Assembly (NCBI GenBank): GCA_964542875.1 | Contig: CAZIWA010000149.1 | Location: forward strand, 1 to 12,413 | Direction: 5' to 3' | DNA: 12,413 nt | From: CAZGOM01 sp964542875 | GTDB taxonomy: Bacteria; Planctomycetota; Phycisphaerae; Phycisphaerales; Phycisphaeraceae | Shown: positions 5,355-12,413 of the stretch, in pieces | Layout: each line of letters begins with the position of its first letter | How positions within the stretch are numbered: position 1 is the first letter of the stretch | Program-made: the position numbers and the translations under genes | The notes under the pieces: model-generated | The model's database searches: none | Told to the model about the DNA's origin: nothing | Seen by the model: the letters and a program-made list of their open reading frames with translations, nothing else

Positions 5355-6476
5355 ATGATTCTGTTTTTGTTACGTGGCGCGTTTGTGCTTCTTTCAGCAT
5401 CGGTGACGATGCTGTATGTGTTGTCATTTCAAAAAGACGCACAGGACGGATCGGTCGACTTCAATAAGGTTTGCGCGATGCTGGGGATCACGCTGGGCGT
5501 GGCCCTGGTGATCGTGATGTCCGACATCTGGTTCCGGCAAAAGAAGCTGGCTGCGCTCTCGGGGTTGTTCCTGGGGTTGATCGCGGGGCTGGTGGCGGCG
5601 TTTGCGATGAGCAAGGTGATCGACCTGATCGTGCTGATCGTGCCGTATTCGGATGAAGGCTCCAACCGGAACTTTGTGAAGCTGATGGAAGGCGTGAAGG
5701 TCTTCATCGGGCTGATCACGTGTTACCTTTCGACGTCGCTGGTGCTGCAGACCAAGGACGACTTCAGGTTTGTGATCCCGTACGTGGAATTTGCGAAGCA
5801 GATCCGCGGGAATCGGCCGATTTTGCTGGACACGTCGGTGATTGTGGACGGGCGCATCCTGGACATCATCGATACGCATTTGATTCAGGGAAGCCTGATC
5901 GTGCCGCGATTTGTGCTGGAAGAACTGCACACACTGGCCGACAGCGCAGACAAACTAAAACGGGCCCGCGGGCGGCGGGGGCTGGAAATTCTGCAGAAGC
6001 TACAGGACAGCCGGAAGGTGGATCTTTCGATCGATCATTCGGAAGTGGAAGGCGTGGGCGTTGACCACAAGCTGATGGAGCTGGCCAAGCAGACCAACGC
6101 GCGGCTGATGACCAATGACTTCAACCTGAACAAGGTGGCGTCGTTGCGCAAAGTGGATGTGATCAACCTGCATGACCTGGCGCGGGCGCTGCGGCCTGTG
6201 GTGCTGCCTGGGGAAGTGCTGAGGATCAAGATCGTGAAGCCGGGCGAAGGCGTTTCGCAAGGCGTGGGCTATCTGGACGACGGGACGATGGTGGTGGGCG
6301 AAGGCGCCAAGCGGCTGATCGGGCAGGAAGTGGACCTGACGGTGACTTCGACACTGCAGACGTCGGCGGGACGAATGATTTTCGGTCGGTGCGAGGTTCC
6401 TAACGCGACTGGCGGGGAAAGCGCGGCGTCGAAGTCTGGGATGGCGCCATCGATCGGGTCGTCGAACCGGGCTTGA
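5355..6476 (+). CDS. Membrane-anchored PIN-TRAM domain protein (YacL-like)
   Basis: A 373-residue protein of the YacL family (B. subtilis YacL is similar in length): four transmembrane helices, a PIN nuclease fold and a TRAM domain facing the cytoplasm. Helices lie at about 1-22, 37-58, 60-93 and 113-131. The PIN acidic residues are visible: Asp159 and Asp165 in LLDTSVIVDGRILD, Glu190 in LEEL, Asp237 in VDHKLMELAK, Asp255 in TNDFNLNKVA. The TRAM part (LPGEVLRIKIVKPGEG...) follows from about 280. This points to RNA binding and probable metal-dependent RNase activity, though substrates of this family are unclear. I chose ATG 5355 because GGGAAG lies just upstream at 5346-5351 and the hydrophobic helix starts there; ATG 5313 and 5328 are alternatives. 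The open frame extends to ATG 5142, but that stretch looks non-coding. Confidence 0.9.
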   Translation: MILFLLRGAFVLLSASVTMLYVLSFQKDAQDGSVDFNKVCAMLGITLGVALVIVMSDIWFRQKKLAALSGLFLGLIAGLVAAFAMSKVIDLIVLIVPYSDEGSNRNFVKLMEGVKVFIGLITCYLSTSLVLQTKDDFRFVIPYVEFAKQIRGNRPILLDTSVIVDGRILDIIDTHLIQGSLIVPRFVLEELHTLADSADKLKRARGRRGLEILQKLQDSRKVDLSIDHSEVEGVGVDHKLMELAKQTNARLMTNDFNLNKVASLRKVDVINLHDLARALRPVVLPGEVLRIKIVKPGEGVSQGVGYLDDGTMVVGEGAKRLIGQEVDLTVTSTLQTSAGRMIFGRCEVPNATGGESAASKSGMAPSIGSSNRA

Positions 6477-6503
6477 TTTTGTAATAAATTTATAGTTTAA
6501 TTA

Positions 6504-6531
6504 TTGACAAGCAGATTTGCTGGTGTATGAT
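6504..6531 (+). promoter_or_regulatory. Near-consensus sigma-70 promoter of the pseudopilin-like gene
   Basis: A perfect TTGACA (6504-6509), a 16-base spacer and TATGAT (6526-6531), set in an AT-rich patch (6476-6540) that stands out from the GC-rich surroundings. The inferred start near 6538 leaves a leader of about 115 bases before ATG 6653. Confidence 0.75.
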
Positions 6532-6537
6532 TTATGC

Positions 6538-6652
6538 ACTGGGATGTGGCTTGGGGTTTACGTTTTTAGAAAACCGGTTAATGTAGGATCGGAGTCAGTC
6601 CTATCTGCCGTTTTTTATATCGTGGGTTCGACAAAGGAAAGCGGGTGTTGAG
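6538..6652 (+). promoter_or_regulatory. Long leader with possible attenuating structure
   Basis: The leader holds GGTTT (6555-6559) pairing with AAACC (6571-6575) and a T6 run around 6611-6617 preceded by a CGG/CCG pairing. The elements are weak, and no known riboswitch is recognised. A GGAAAG near 6637-6642 serves as the likely ribosome binding site, about ten bases before the start. Confidence 0.25.
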
Positions 6653-7441
6653 ATGGTGCTTAATCGCCAGATGCGGTTTGGGTTTTCGCTGATTGAATTG
6701 CTGGTTGTGGTTGCGATTGTGGGGGTGCTGCTGGCGCTGGTGCTGCCTTCGCTGAAGGCGGCCAAGGAGGCGGCTGGAAAAGTGAAGTGCGCTTCGAACC
6801 TGAGGCAGATCGGGTATTCGTTTATCCAGTATGCGACGGACCACAAGGACTGGGGCCCGGGGCCGAACGCGGTGGATAACGATTATGGGTCCTACATCAA
6901 ATATGGGATTGCCGATGTGCGCAGCTACTTTCCGAATATGAAGATCCTGGTGTGCCCCGGGCAGGACCCGGATTGGATTTTGCGGGCGACTTACGGGCCG
7001 GGGACGCTTTATTCGCCTGCTACGTACAAGCACATCTTCTTTGGGTACCGGATTTATTTCGGGTGGGGTGGGGAGACGGATGGGACGGATCCGCGGAACC
7101 TTTACGGGTGGCCGGTAACGGGGGGCCCGACGCCCAAGTACACGGAAACCAATCACACGTACCGGGTACCGAGCCCGAACATGCGGTTTTACGGGCGGCT
7201 GATGACGAGCGTGAACGGGAGCACGTGTTTTATCGATCAGCCGGATCGGCAGCCGCTGTCTTTTGATGTGTTTAACCCGACCAAGGGACAGATGCACATG
7301 CCGGGATTTTTTGTGGAATCCAACCATGCGTCAGAGAGCGTGTACGGGCAGAACATGGTGTTCGCGGATGGTCATGGGACGTGGAAGAAGCCGGAAGAGA
7401 CGGTGAGGCGGTTTCAGAATTTTGATTTTGTGTATTGGTGA
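6653..7441 (+). CDS. Prepilin-type pseudopilin-like protein with C-terminal DG signature
   Basis: A 262-residue protein with a class III (type IV pilin) leader: MVLNRQMRFG then FSLIELLVVVAIV. Prepilin peptidase would cut after Gly10, leaving Phe11 at +1 and Glu15 at +5, followed by a hydrophobic helix to about residue 31. Then comes KCASNLRQIGYSFIQYATDHKDW, a segment common in the large planctomycete and verrucomicrobial family of secreted pseudopilins. The end carries NHASESVYGQNMVFADGHGTWKK, a relaxed form of the His-spacer-Asp-Gly signature of that family. These proteins are exported through type II secretion or pilus machinery, but individual functions are unknown. ATG 6671 (MRFG|FSLIE) is a possible shorter start, but only the first has a ribosome binding site. 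It has its own promoter and no pilus genes nearby. Confidence 0.88.
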   Translation: MVLNRQMRFGFSLIELLVVVAIVGVLLALVLPSLKAAKEAAGKVKCASNLRQIGYSFIQYATDHKDWGPGPNAVDNDYGSYIKYGIADVRSYFPNMKILVCPGQDPDWILRATYGPGTLYSPATYKHIFFGYRIYFGWGGETDGTDPRNLYGWPVTGGPTPKYTETNHTYRVPSPNMRFYGRLMTSVNGSTCFIDQPDRQPLSFDVFNPTKGQMHMPGFFVESNHASESVYGQNMVFADGHGTWKKPEETVRRFQNFDFVYW

Positions 7442-7590
7442 AAGAGGAGGTGCGAGGAGGAAGGTCGGTCATTTAAAATCCGTGAATTCAAGAGGCGAAG
7501 AGTGGGGTTCGGGGCGATGAATGTTTAATCTAACTCAGTGTAAAGTGCGATGTGCATAATTGATTTTGCACGGGGGTGATCAAATGGCGA

Positions 7591-7618
7591 TTGCTATTGG
7601 CTAAGGCGAATGTAGAAT
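7591..7618 (+). promoter_or_regulatory. Candidate promoter of the giant subtilisin-like gene
   Basis: TTGCTA (7591-7596), a 16-base spacer and TAGAAT (7613-7618), with TG immediately before the -10. The start would fall near 7625, within the hairpin at 7619-7648, leaving about 92 bases of leader before ATG 7717. Confidence 0.5.
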
Positions 7619-7648
7619 CCGGACGTGCCACATGAGGCACAATTCCGG
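7619..7648 (+). repeat. Two-tier inverted repeat at the predicted transcript start
   Basis: Outer arms CCGGA (7619-7623) and TCCGG (7644-7648) and inner arms GTGCC (7625-7629) and GGCAC (7636-7640) share an axis, with loop ACATGA. It overlaps the predicted +1 site, so it may be an operator for a dimeric repressor or a 5' stabilising hairpin. Confidence 0.45.
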
Positions 7649-7716
7649 TTGCGGTTTCTGAGGGTGTTTTTCCGGTGGAATCACACAAGACAAACAAATA
7701 CTTCAAGGGGAGTGCT

Positions 7717-10700
7717 ATGCGCATGTCTAACACAGGCGTTGCCGGCGGCGGTTTGCGTGGCGGACGCGAAGAGCGTCATTCGATGAGGGCGATGCTGGAG
7801 GCGCTGGAGCCGAGGCAGTTCATGACTGCGGCGGATGCGGCGGAACCCAACAAGTACATCGTGCCGGTGGTTGACTCGGCGGCGAAGGTGGAACTTGTGG
7901 GCGATTTATGGAACCCGGTTGTCGCGTCGGGCATTCAAACGATGGATAAGCAGTCTGGCCCGCAGATTGGGCTTCCCACGATGCAGACGAATTATCCCAG
8001 CAACCTGGGCGGCGGCTACCGTGTGGTGGTGATCGATACCGGAGCCGATCTGGATCATCCTTATTTTGGCATTGGGGCGGCGAATCGGATTGTGTACGAC
8101 TTTGATTTCGCAGCGGATGCCCCCAATCCGCTCTATGGTGGCGCTTATATCGATGATGATGCGTCAGATACAGACGGGCACGGGAGTAATGTGGCGAGCA
8201 TCATCGGCTCAGAGGATTCGGTCAATCGCGGCGTAGCACCTGGCGTAGATCTGATCATTCTCAAGGTGTTCAATTCACTGGGGCAATCCTATGTGGGTTC
8301 AGTGGAGAGCGCCCTGAACTGGGTTGTCCAGAATGGCAAGGCCTTCAACGTCGTGGCAGTGAATCTGTCGCTGGGGAACGGGGAGAACTTTGAAACAGCG
8401 ACCAAAGGCGATTGGAACGGCTATTTCGAGGATATCGACGAACTGGGGATCGTGACCGTCGCGGCGATGGGGAACGATTATGCCGGGTACAAATCGCAGG
8501 GCGCGGATTATCCGGCGGCGGACCCCTATGTTTTGGGGGTGGGGGCGGTGTACGACGCTACGTTCCCGGTCGTGTATGACACTGATGGGGCGACCATCAT
8601 TCACAGTCCCTTGATTGATGAGGTGGCGTATTTCAGCCAGCGATCCACTGAGTTAACGGATATTTTTGCCCCGGGATATGAGATTGAAGGTGCATCCTGG
8701 AACGGCGGGACTGTAACGTCCAAAGGTACCAGCCAGGCGGCCCCGGCGGTGGCCGGGCTGGTGGCGGTGGCACAGGATATCGCCTGGGACAAGCTGGGAC
8801 GAAAGCTGACTCCTACTGAGTTTAGAAGCCTGATCCAAGTGACGGGAAAACAGATTTTTGATTCAGACGCACAGTCGGATTATGTGCCCAACACCGATGA
8901 ATACTTCAAGCGTATCGATGCCAGTGCGATGGCAAATGCGATTACAAGCATGTTTGACCAGGGGGTGAGCGGTGTCGTGTGGGACGATTTGAACGAGAAC
9001 GGGGTGCAGGACACCGGTGAACCCGGGGTGGGCGGGGTGAAAGTGTTTATCGATTCGACGAATAACGACCTTTGGGATACGACGGAGACGTTCACCACGA
9101 CCGATTCGTTTGGGCGGTATATCCTGCCGAAACTTGCGGCGGGGAACTATTCCATCGAGATCTCACTGCCCACAGGCGTGGAACGGGTGAACATGAGTTC
9201 CACGTCCACGTGGACTGCGCCGACATACACATCGGTGGCGGGTGGATTCACCGGAGCCAATGACGTGGCCGTGAGCGACGACGGCAAGTTTGTGTATATG
9301 GCGAATTCCGGCGCAAACTCCGTCACGGTGTACAGCCGAAATCTGAGCACAAATGCATTGACGGGAAAACAGACGGTGGCAGATGCCGCGGCGACCGACG
9401 GGCTGGCAGGGGCGTACTCGGTGGTGATCAGCCCGGATGGATTGAACGTGTATGTATCGGGCCAGACGGATAATGCGATTGCGTGTTTTTCGCGTGACAC
9501 CACAACCGGCCTCTTGACGTATTTGGGGAAAGTGACCGATCCTGCGCTCATTGGGGTGCGGGGGTTGTCATTCATGCGCAATGATACTTTGTACGCGGTG
9601 GGCAATGGGTCTGACACCGTCATGTCGTTCCGGCGGGCGACCGTCGACGGTCGACTGACGCGATGGGGGAGCGTCGAGACGAATGGCGTGAATGGGGTGG
9701 TGGGCCTTGACGGCGCAACGGATATCGCCATTTACGGTCCGAATTATTTCCAGAATCGGTACGTGGTGAGCTCCAGTGCGACGAATCCAACGACGCAAGG
9801 CGAATTGCTGGTTTACAAGGATTATGGAACCCAATTGCTTCAAGATGGAATCGGCGGGGTGGATGGGTTGGCCGGCGCGCGGAGCGTGACGGTGAGCCCG
9901 GATGGGAAAAATGTATATGTGGCTTCCGAACTGGACAACGCGGTGGCGATTTTCAGCCGGGCTTCAGACGGTGAGCTGAAGTTCATGTCGACGATCAAGA
10001 GCACGACAGTGCCAGAGCTTGCGGGGGCGTGGGATGTGGAAGTTTCCCCGGATGGGGGAACCGTGTTTGTGACGGGGAGCACGGCGGACTCTTTGGTGTG
10101 GTTTACTCGAAGCCAGGTAGACGGCTCTTTGACATTCGTGAGCGGCAGCAAGCTGGTGGACGGCGTTTCCGCGGTCAATGGGCTTAATGGCGCGCATGGC
10201 ATTGCCGTGGCGCCAGATGGCCACGGGTTGTTTGTGGCAGGGTCCGCTGATAACTCGGTGGCGTGGTTTACGCGGCTGGGCTCCAACAATGTGAAAGTGG
10301 ACAATGGCCATGCCTATACGCCGATGAATTTCAGTGTGAGGGTGGAGAAAGGGACGATCTCAGGGAATGTGTGGCATGACCAGACAGTGCTTAACGGATT
10401 GAAGGATGGAATTGAATCCACCATCGGGAATGTCAGGGTTTATCTCGATTTGAACAACAACGGGGCGTGGGAGTTTGAGAGTGAGCCGTCTCGGGCTACG
10501 GAGACTGATGGTTCCTATTCCTTTATTGCACCCACGGGAAGATACCGGGTGGGTGTGGTGCTGCCGACCGGACTTACGCTTGCGGGGCCGGGCTGGGCAT
10601 GGTCAGACAAGTTGACCCAATCCTCTGCGATTGCAGAAGCGGCGCCGACTGCGCAAGCAAGCAATATCGCAATTTCCGCAGGCTTTGCGGCGTGGGGCAA

Positions 10701-12084
10701 CAATACGGGCACGATTTATGTCGCCACGCGCGCGGCTACGGGGGTGCTTTCGAATACCAAAGCCTATCTGGAACCGGGGGTACCGGCATCCACGAATTAC
10801 AGCATTCGGGATATTGCGATTTCGCAGGACAGCAACGGGACATTCCTGTATGTGACAGGAACGCATGCGGCGACGATGTCGGTGTACAAGGTGGGAACCA
10901 GCAATGTCCTGTCGCTTGTGCAGACCATCACCAATGGCGTACTGGGGCTCACCAACATGTCGACGCCTTATGGGGTGGAGGTGAGCCCTGACGGGGAGAT
11001 GGTGTACGTAACGGACGTGAATGGCGGCGGGCAGGGACGATTCTTCGCATTTACCCGGGATCCGGCGAACGGAAAGCTTACGGCGGTGCAAGACGTTGCT
11101 AAGGCGCCAGATGCTTATGGGGCCATCGCGCCGATCAACATTACTGTGATTGCACCACATGATGGGATGGACGAGCAGATCGTTGTTTCCGGACAGTTCA
11201 TGTGGTCTGCGCAGACATGGGTGTATAAGCGGAGTGCTTCAGATGTGGTGACGTTTTCAAGTCTGCTTCCATCGACTGCGGGCCCCGATGAAATTGATGA
11301 GAACTACGGGACGGGCGCGGCCTCATCTGACGGCAAGTTCTTCTATCAGGCGAGCGGGAGTCATCCATTGTCGTATAACGTAAACAACGGCTCGCTGAGT
11401 GCTGCGATCGATCCTGAAAATCACTCAAGCTATGCGCATGCACACACAACGAACAATCCGCCTCGGCCGAGCAATATGGCTGCGCTGTCTCCAGATGGCG
11501 AGCACTTTGTGGTGGCCAACTACCAAGGCGTCGAGATTTATCGGGTGGATACGGTGACGCGCGGGTTGATGTACACAGGCTTCTTCCCTGTGGAGAAGGC
11601 AACCTCCGTGGCATTTAGCCCCAACGGCCAACAGGTTTATGTACTGACCGAAGGATCAGGGGTGAGGGTCCTTACCCGGGCAGCCGACGCGGTGCGGAGG
11701 GTGACGGTTTACTCAGATCAGGAAACACAAGGAACGAATTTTGGATTGAGAGGAACGGTTCCGAGTGGGTCGACCGTAGGTTCCGGGTGGTTCCAGATTC
11801 CTCAAAACAAAAATGGCGTGCTGAACGTCAGTGGGATGACAAGCGGGATAACGACCGGCACGAAATTCACCGGGAGCGAGAAGCTTGCAGAGGTCTGGCC
11901 CTGGAAGAAGGGAACCGATGGTCAAGGAGATCAGCAGAAGTCCGGGCTGTTCCAGGTGTTTAAGGATGTCTTCTCCAGTTGGGGCGCCAGCAAGGGAGGG
12001 GCGAGCCCGTGGAGCCTGAAGATGCTTGACCTTGGAGAGGCGATCGGAGAATTCAGGGATCAGGGATATCACGCGGAAGATTGA
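7717..12084 (+). CDS. Giant secreted subtilisin-like protease with two propeller/B-domain units
   Basis: A 1,455-residue, probably extracellular protein. There is no classical signal peptide; instead residues about 27-37 read LEALEPRQFMT, a variant of the LEPR N-terminal motif of planctomycete exported proteins. A peptidase S8 domain follows: Asp107 (VIDTGAD), His155 (GHGSNVASI), Asn253 (AAMGND) and Ser339 (GTSQAAPAVAG), so all catalytic positions are present. SdrD-like B modules start at about 416 and 879 (GVVWDDLNENG, GNVWHDQ) and carry Asp/Asn-rich, probably calcium-binding loops. Each is followed by about seven lactonase/YncE-like blades (504-854 and 970-1326; repeat LAGA..V.VSPDG..VYV) and then by the B-type closing strand NFSVRV or NFGLRG. 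A low-complexity tail of about 110 residues ends it. ATG 7717 is chosen for AAGGGGAG at 7705-7712; GTG 7675 is less likely. Substrate is unknown. Confidence 0.88.
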   Translation: MRMSNTGVAGGGLRGGREERHSMRAMLEALEPRQFMTAADAAEPNKYIVPVVDSAAKVELVGDLWNPVVASGIQTMDKQSGPQIGLPTMQTNYPSNLGGGYRVVVIDTGADLDHPYFGIGAANRIVYDFDFAADAPNPLYGGAYIDDDASDTDGHGSNVASIIGSEDSVNRGVAPGVDLIILKVFNSLGQSYVGSVESALNWVVQNGKAFNVVAVNLSLGNGENFETATKGDWNGYFEDIDELGIVTVAAMGNDYAGYKSQGADYPAADPYVLGVGAVYDATFPVVYDTDGATIIHSPLIDEVAYFSQRSTELTDIFAPGYEIEGASWNGGTVTSKGTSQAAPAVAGLVAVAQDIAWDKLGRKLTPTEFRSLIQVTGKQIFDSDAQSDYVPNTDEYFKRIDASAMANAITSMFDQGVSGVVWDDLNENGVQDTGEPGVGGVKVFIDSTNNDLWDTTETFTTTDSFGRYILPKLAAGNYSIEISLPTGVERVNMSSTSTWTAPTYTSVAGGFTGANDVAVSDDGKFVYMANSGANSVTVYSRNLSTNALTGKQTVADAAATDGLAGAYSVVISPDGLNVYVSGQTDNAIACFSRDTTTGLLTYLGKVTDPALIGVRGLSFMRNDTLYAVGNGSDTVMSFRRATVDGRLTRWGSVETNGVNGVVGLDGATDIAIYGPNYFQNRYVVSSSATNPTTQGELLVYKDYGTQLLQDGIGGVDGLAGARSVTVSPDGKNVYVASELDNAVAIFSRASDGELKFMSTIKSTTVPELAGAWDVEVSPDGGTVFVTGSTADSLVWFTRSQVDGSLTFVSGSKLVDGVSAVNGLNGAHGIAVAPDGHGLFVAGSADNSVAWFTRLGSNNVKVDNGHAYTPMNFSVRVEKGTISGNVWHDQTVLNGLKDGIESTIGNVRVYLDLNNNGAWEFESEPSRATETDGSYSFIAPTGRYRVGVVLPTGLTLAGPGWAWSDKLTQSSAIAEAAPTAQASNIAISAGFAAWGNNTGTIYVATRAATGVLSNTKAYLEPGVPASTNYSIRDIAISQDSNGTFLYVTGTHAATMSVYKVGTSNVLSLVQTITNGVLGLTNMSTPYGVEVSPDGEMVYVTDVNGGGQGRFFAFTRDPANGKLTAVQDVAKAPDAYGAIAPINITVIAPHDGMDEQIVVSGQFMWSAQTWVYKRSASDVVTFSSLLPSTAGPDEIDENYGTGAASSDGKFFYQASGSHPLSYNVNNGSLSAAIDPENHSSYAHAHTTNNPPRPSNMAALSPDGEHFVVANYQGVEIYRVDTVTRGLMYTGFFPVEKATSVAFSPNGQQVYVLTEGSGVRVLTRAADAVRRVTVYSDQETQGTNFGLRGTVPSGSTVGSGWFQIPQNKNGVLNVSGMTSGITTGTKFTGSEKLAEVWPWKKGTDGQGDQQKSGLFQVFKDVFSSWGASKGGASPWSLKMLDLGEAIGEFRDQGYHAED

Positions 12085-12106
12085 TCGTGTAGTTAATGCA
12101 AAAAAG

Positions 12107-12155
12107 ACAGGCCGGCACTGAACTGGGCAACCAGCGGTGCCGGCCTGTTTATTTA
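12107..12155 (+). terminator. Strong intrinsic terminator after the subtilisin-like gene
   Basis: ACAGGCCGGCAC (12107-12118) pairs perfectly with GTGCCGGCCTGT (12137-12148), followed by TTATTTATT. Inside, CTGG-GCAA-CCAG (12123-12134) forms a second stem capped by a GNRA tetraloop. A6 just before the stem (12100-12105) could give partial function on the other strand. Confidence 0.92.
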
Positions 12156-12259
12156 TTGGTTTGAGTTGGGTGAGGGGTTTTGCCGGCACGTGAAAGAGCT
12201 GGCAAGATGCCGGCGCTCCGGCTCCAGAGTGGGATTTACCAGGCTTTGTCTGAAAACAC

Positions 12260-12411
12260 GATGGGAGTGAGGAAGAGGTTTGTCTGTGACTTTGCAGAAT
12301 CAATGGGTATCCAGCCTGCGATGGTGGGCCTCGAAGACTCGGCGCCACCCTACGAAGAGATGGGAGTGAGGAAGAAGATGCACCCGTGAGGAAGAGGTTT
12401 GTCTGTGACTT
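12260..12411 (+). repeat. Two interleaved direct repeats with spacings of 99 and 119 bases
   Basis: A perfect 26-base match joins 12267-12292 and 12386-12411 (beginning GTGAGGAAGAGG, ending TGTGACTT). A 17-base match, GATGGGAGTGAGGAAGA, joins 12260-12276 and 12359-12375. The two share GTGAGGAAGA, so this word occurs three times. The block is cut by the window end and may be the edge of a longer repeat array or of a mobile element remnant. Confidence 0.75.
12323..12349. repeat. Hairpin repeat with CGAAGAC core (copy 3)
   Basis: GGTGG plus GCC (12323-12330) pairs with GGC (12341-12343), a bulged G, and CCACC (12345-12349), with loop TCGAAGACTC. The core CGAAGAC is at 12332-12338. The flank CTACG is shared with copy 2. 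It lies between the two repeat copies at 12260-12276 and 12359-12375. Confidence 0.65.
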
Positions 12412-12413
12412 CG

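Larger units (their letters stand above)
12156..12413. other. Repeat-bearing non-coding end of window
   Basis: No convincing gene. GCCGGC recurs at 12182-12187 and 12209-12214 around a purine-rich segment, a wording typical of dispersed intergenic repeats. Further right are duplicated segments and a hairpin, listed separately. The open frame 12180-12389 is made almost wholly of these repeats, so I do not call it a gene. Confidence 0.5.

Noticed and set aside
7675..7716. GTG start for the giant protease
   Set aside because: No ribosome binding site precedes it, whereas AAGGGGAG stands just before ATG 7717.
12180..12389. A 69-codon gene at the right end
   Set aside because: It is composed of direct repeats and a hairpin and has no ribosome binding site, so it is probably chance.
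12260..12413. CRISPR array
   Set aside because: Only two full copies with unequal spacing, a different third partial copy, and no cas genes.

Overview
The window looks like chromosomal DNA of a GC-rich, free-living bacterium of the Planctomycetota, most likely near the Phycisphaerae. This is inferred from protein style, not from a marker gene. The window holds a pseudopilin-like protein ending in a C-terminal DG signature, a giant secreted protein opening with an LEPR-type N-terminal motif and carrying SdrD-like B modules, and numerous hairpin repeats in short intergenic gaps. No phage, integrase, transposase, CRISPR array or tRNA was seen.

Left part (1-2902): a lone amino-acid-type solute-binding lipoprotein (244-1062, +) and a soluble pyridine nucleotide transhydrogenase-like flavoprotein, sthA (1231-2643, +). 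The gap after sthA lies between convergent genes and holds three hairpins.

Middle part (2903-5102, minus strand): an information-processing unit. It has a promoter, the SRP RNA gene (ffs, 4972-5065) and dnaX. dnaX is interrupted at a run of ten A residues. Frame 0 stops at once (397-residue gamma-like product), while the -1 frame is open for 252 more codons through a proline-rich linker and a tau-type C-terminal domain (649-residue tau-like product). This is the pattern of programmed slippage, as known for dnaX of Thermus and E. coli. The linker carries two in-frame copies of a palindromic repeat-like sequence.

Right part (5290-12413, +): a four-TM PIN-TRAM protein (YacL-like), a pseudopilin-like gene behind a near-consensus promoter, and a 1,455-residue secreted subtilisin-like protein. 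The latter reads as protease followed by two tandem units, each a seven-bladed beta-propeller apparently inserted into an SdrD-like B domain. It ends at a strong intrinsic terminator. The last 250 bases hold short repeats and no convincing gene.

Three hairpins far apart (around 143, 2847 and 12335) share the loop core CGAAGAC on unrelated stems, which suggests one dispersed extragenic palindrome family with covarying stems.
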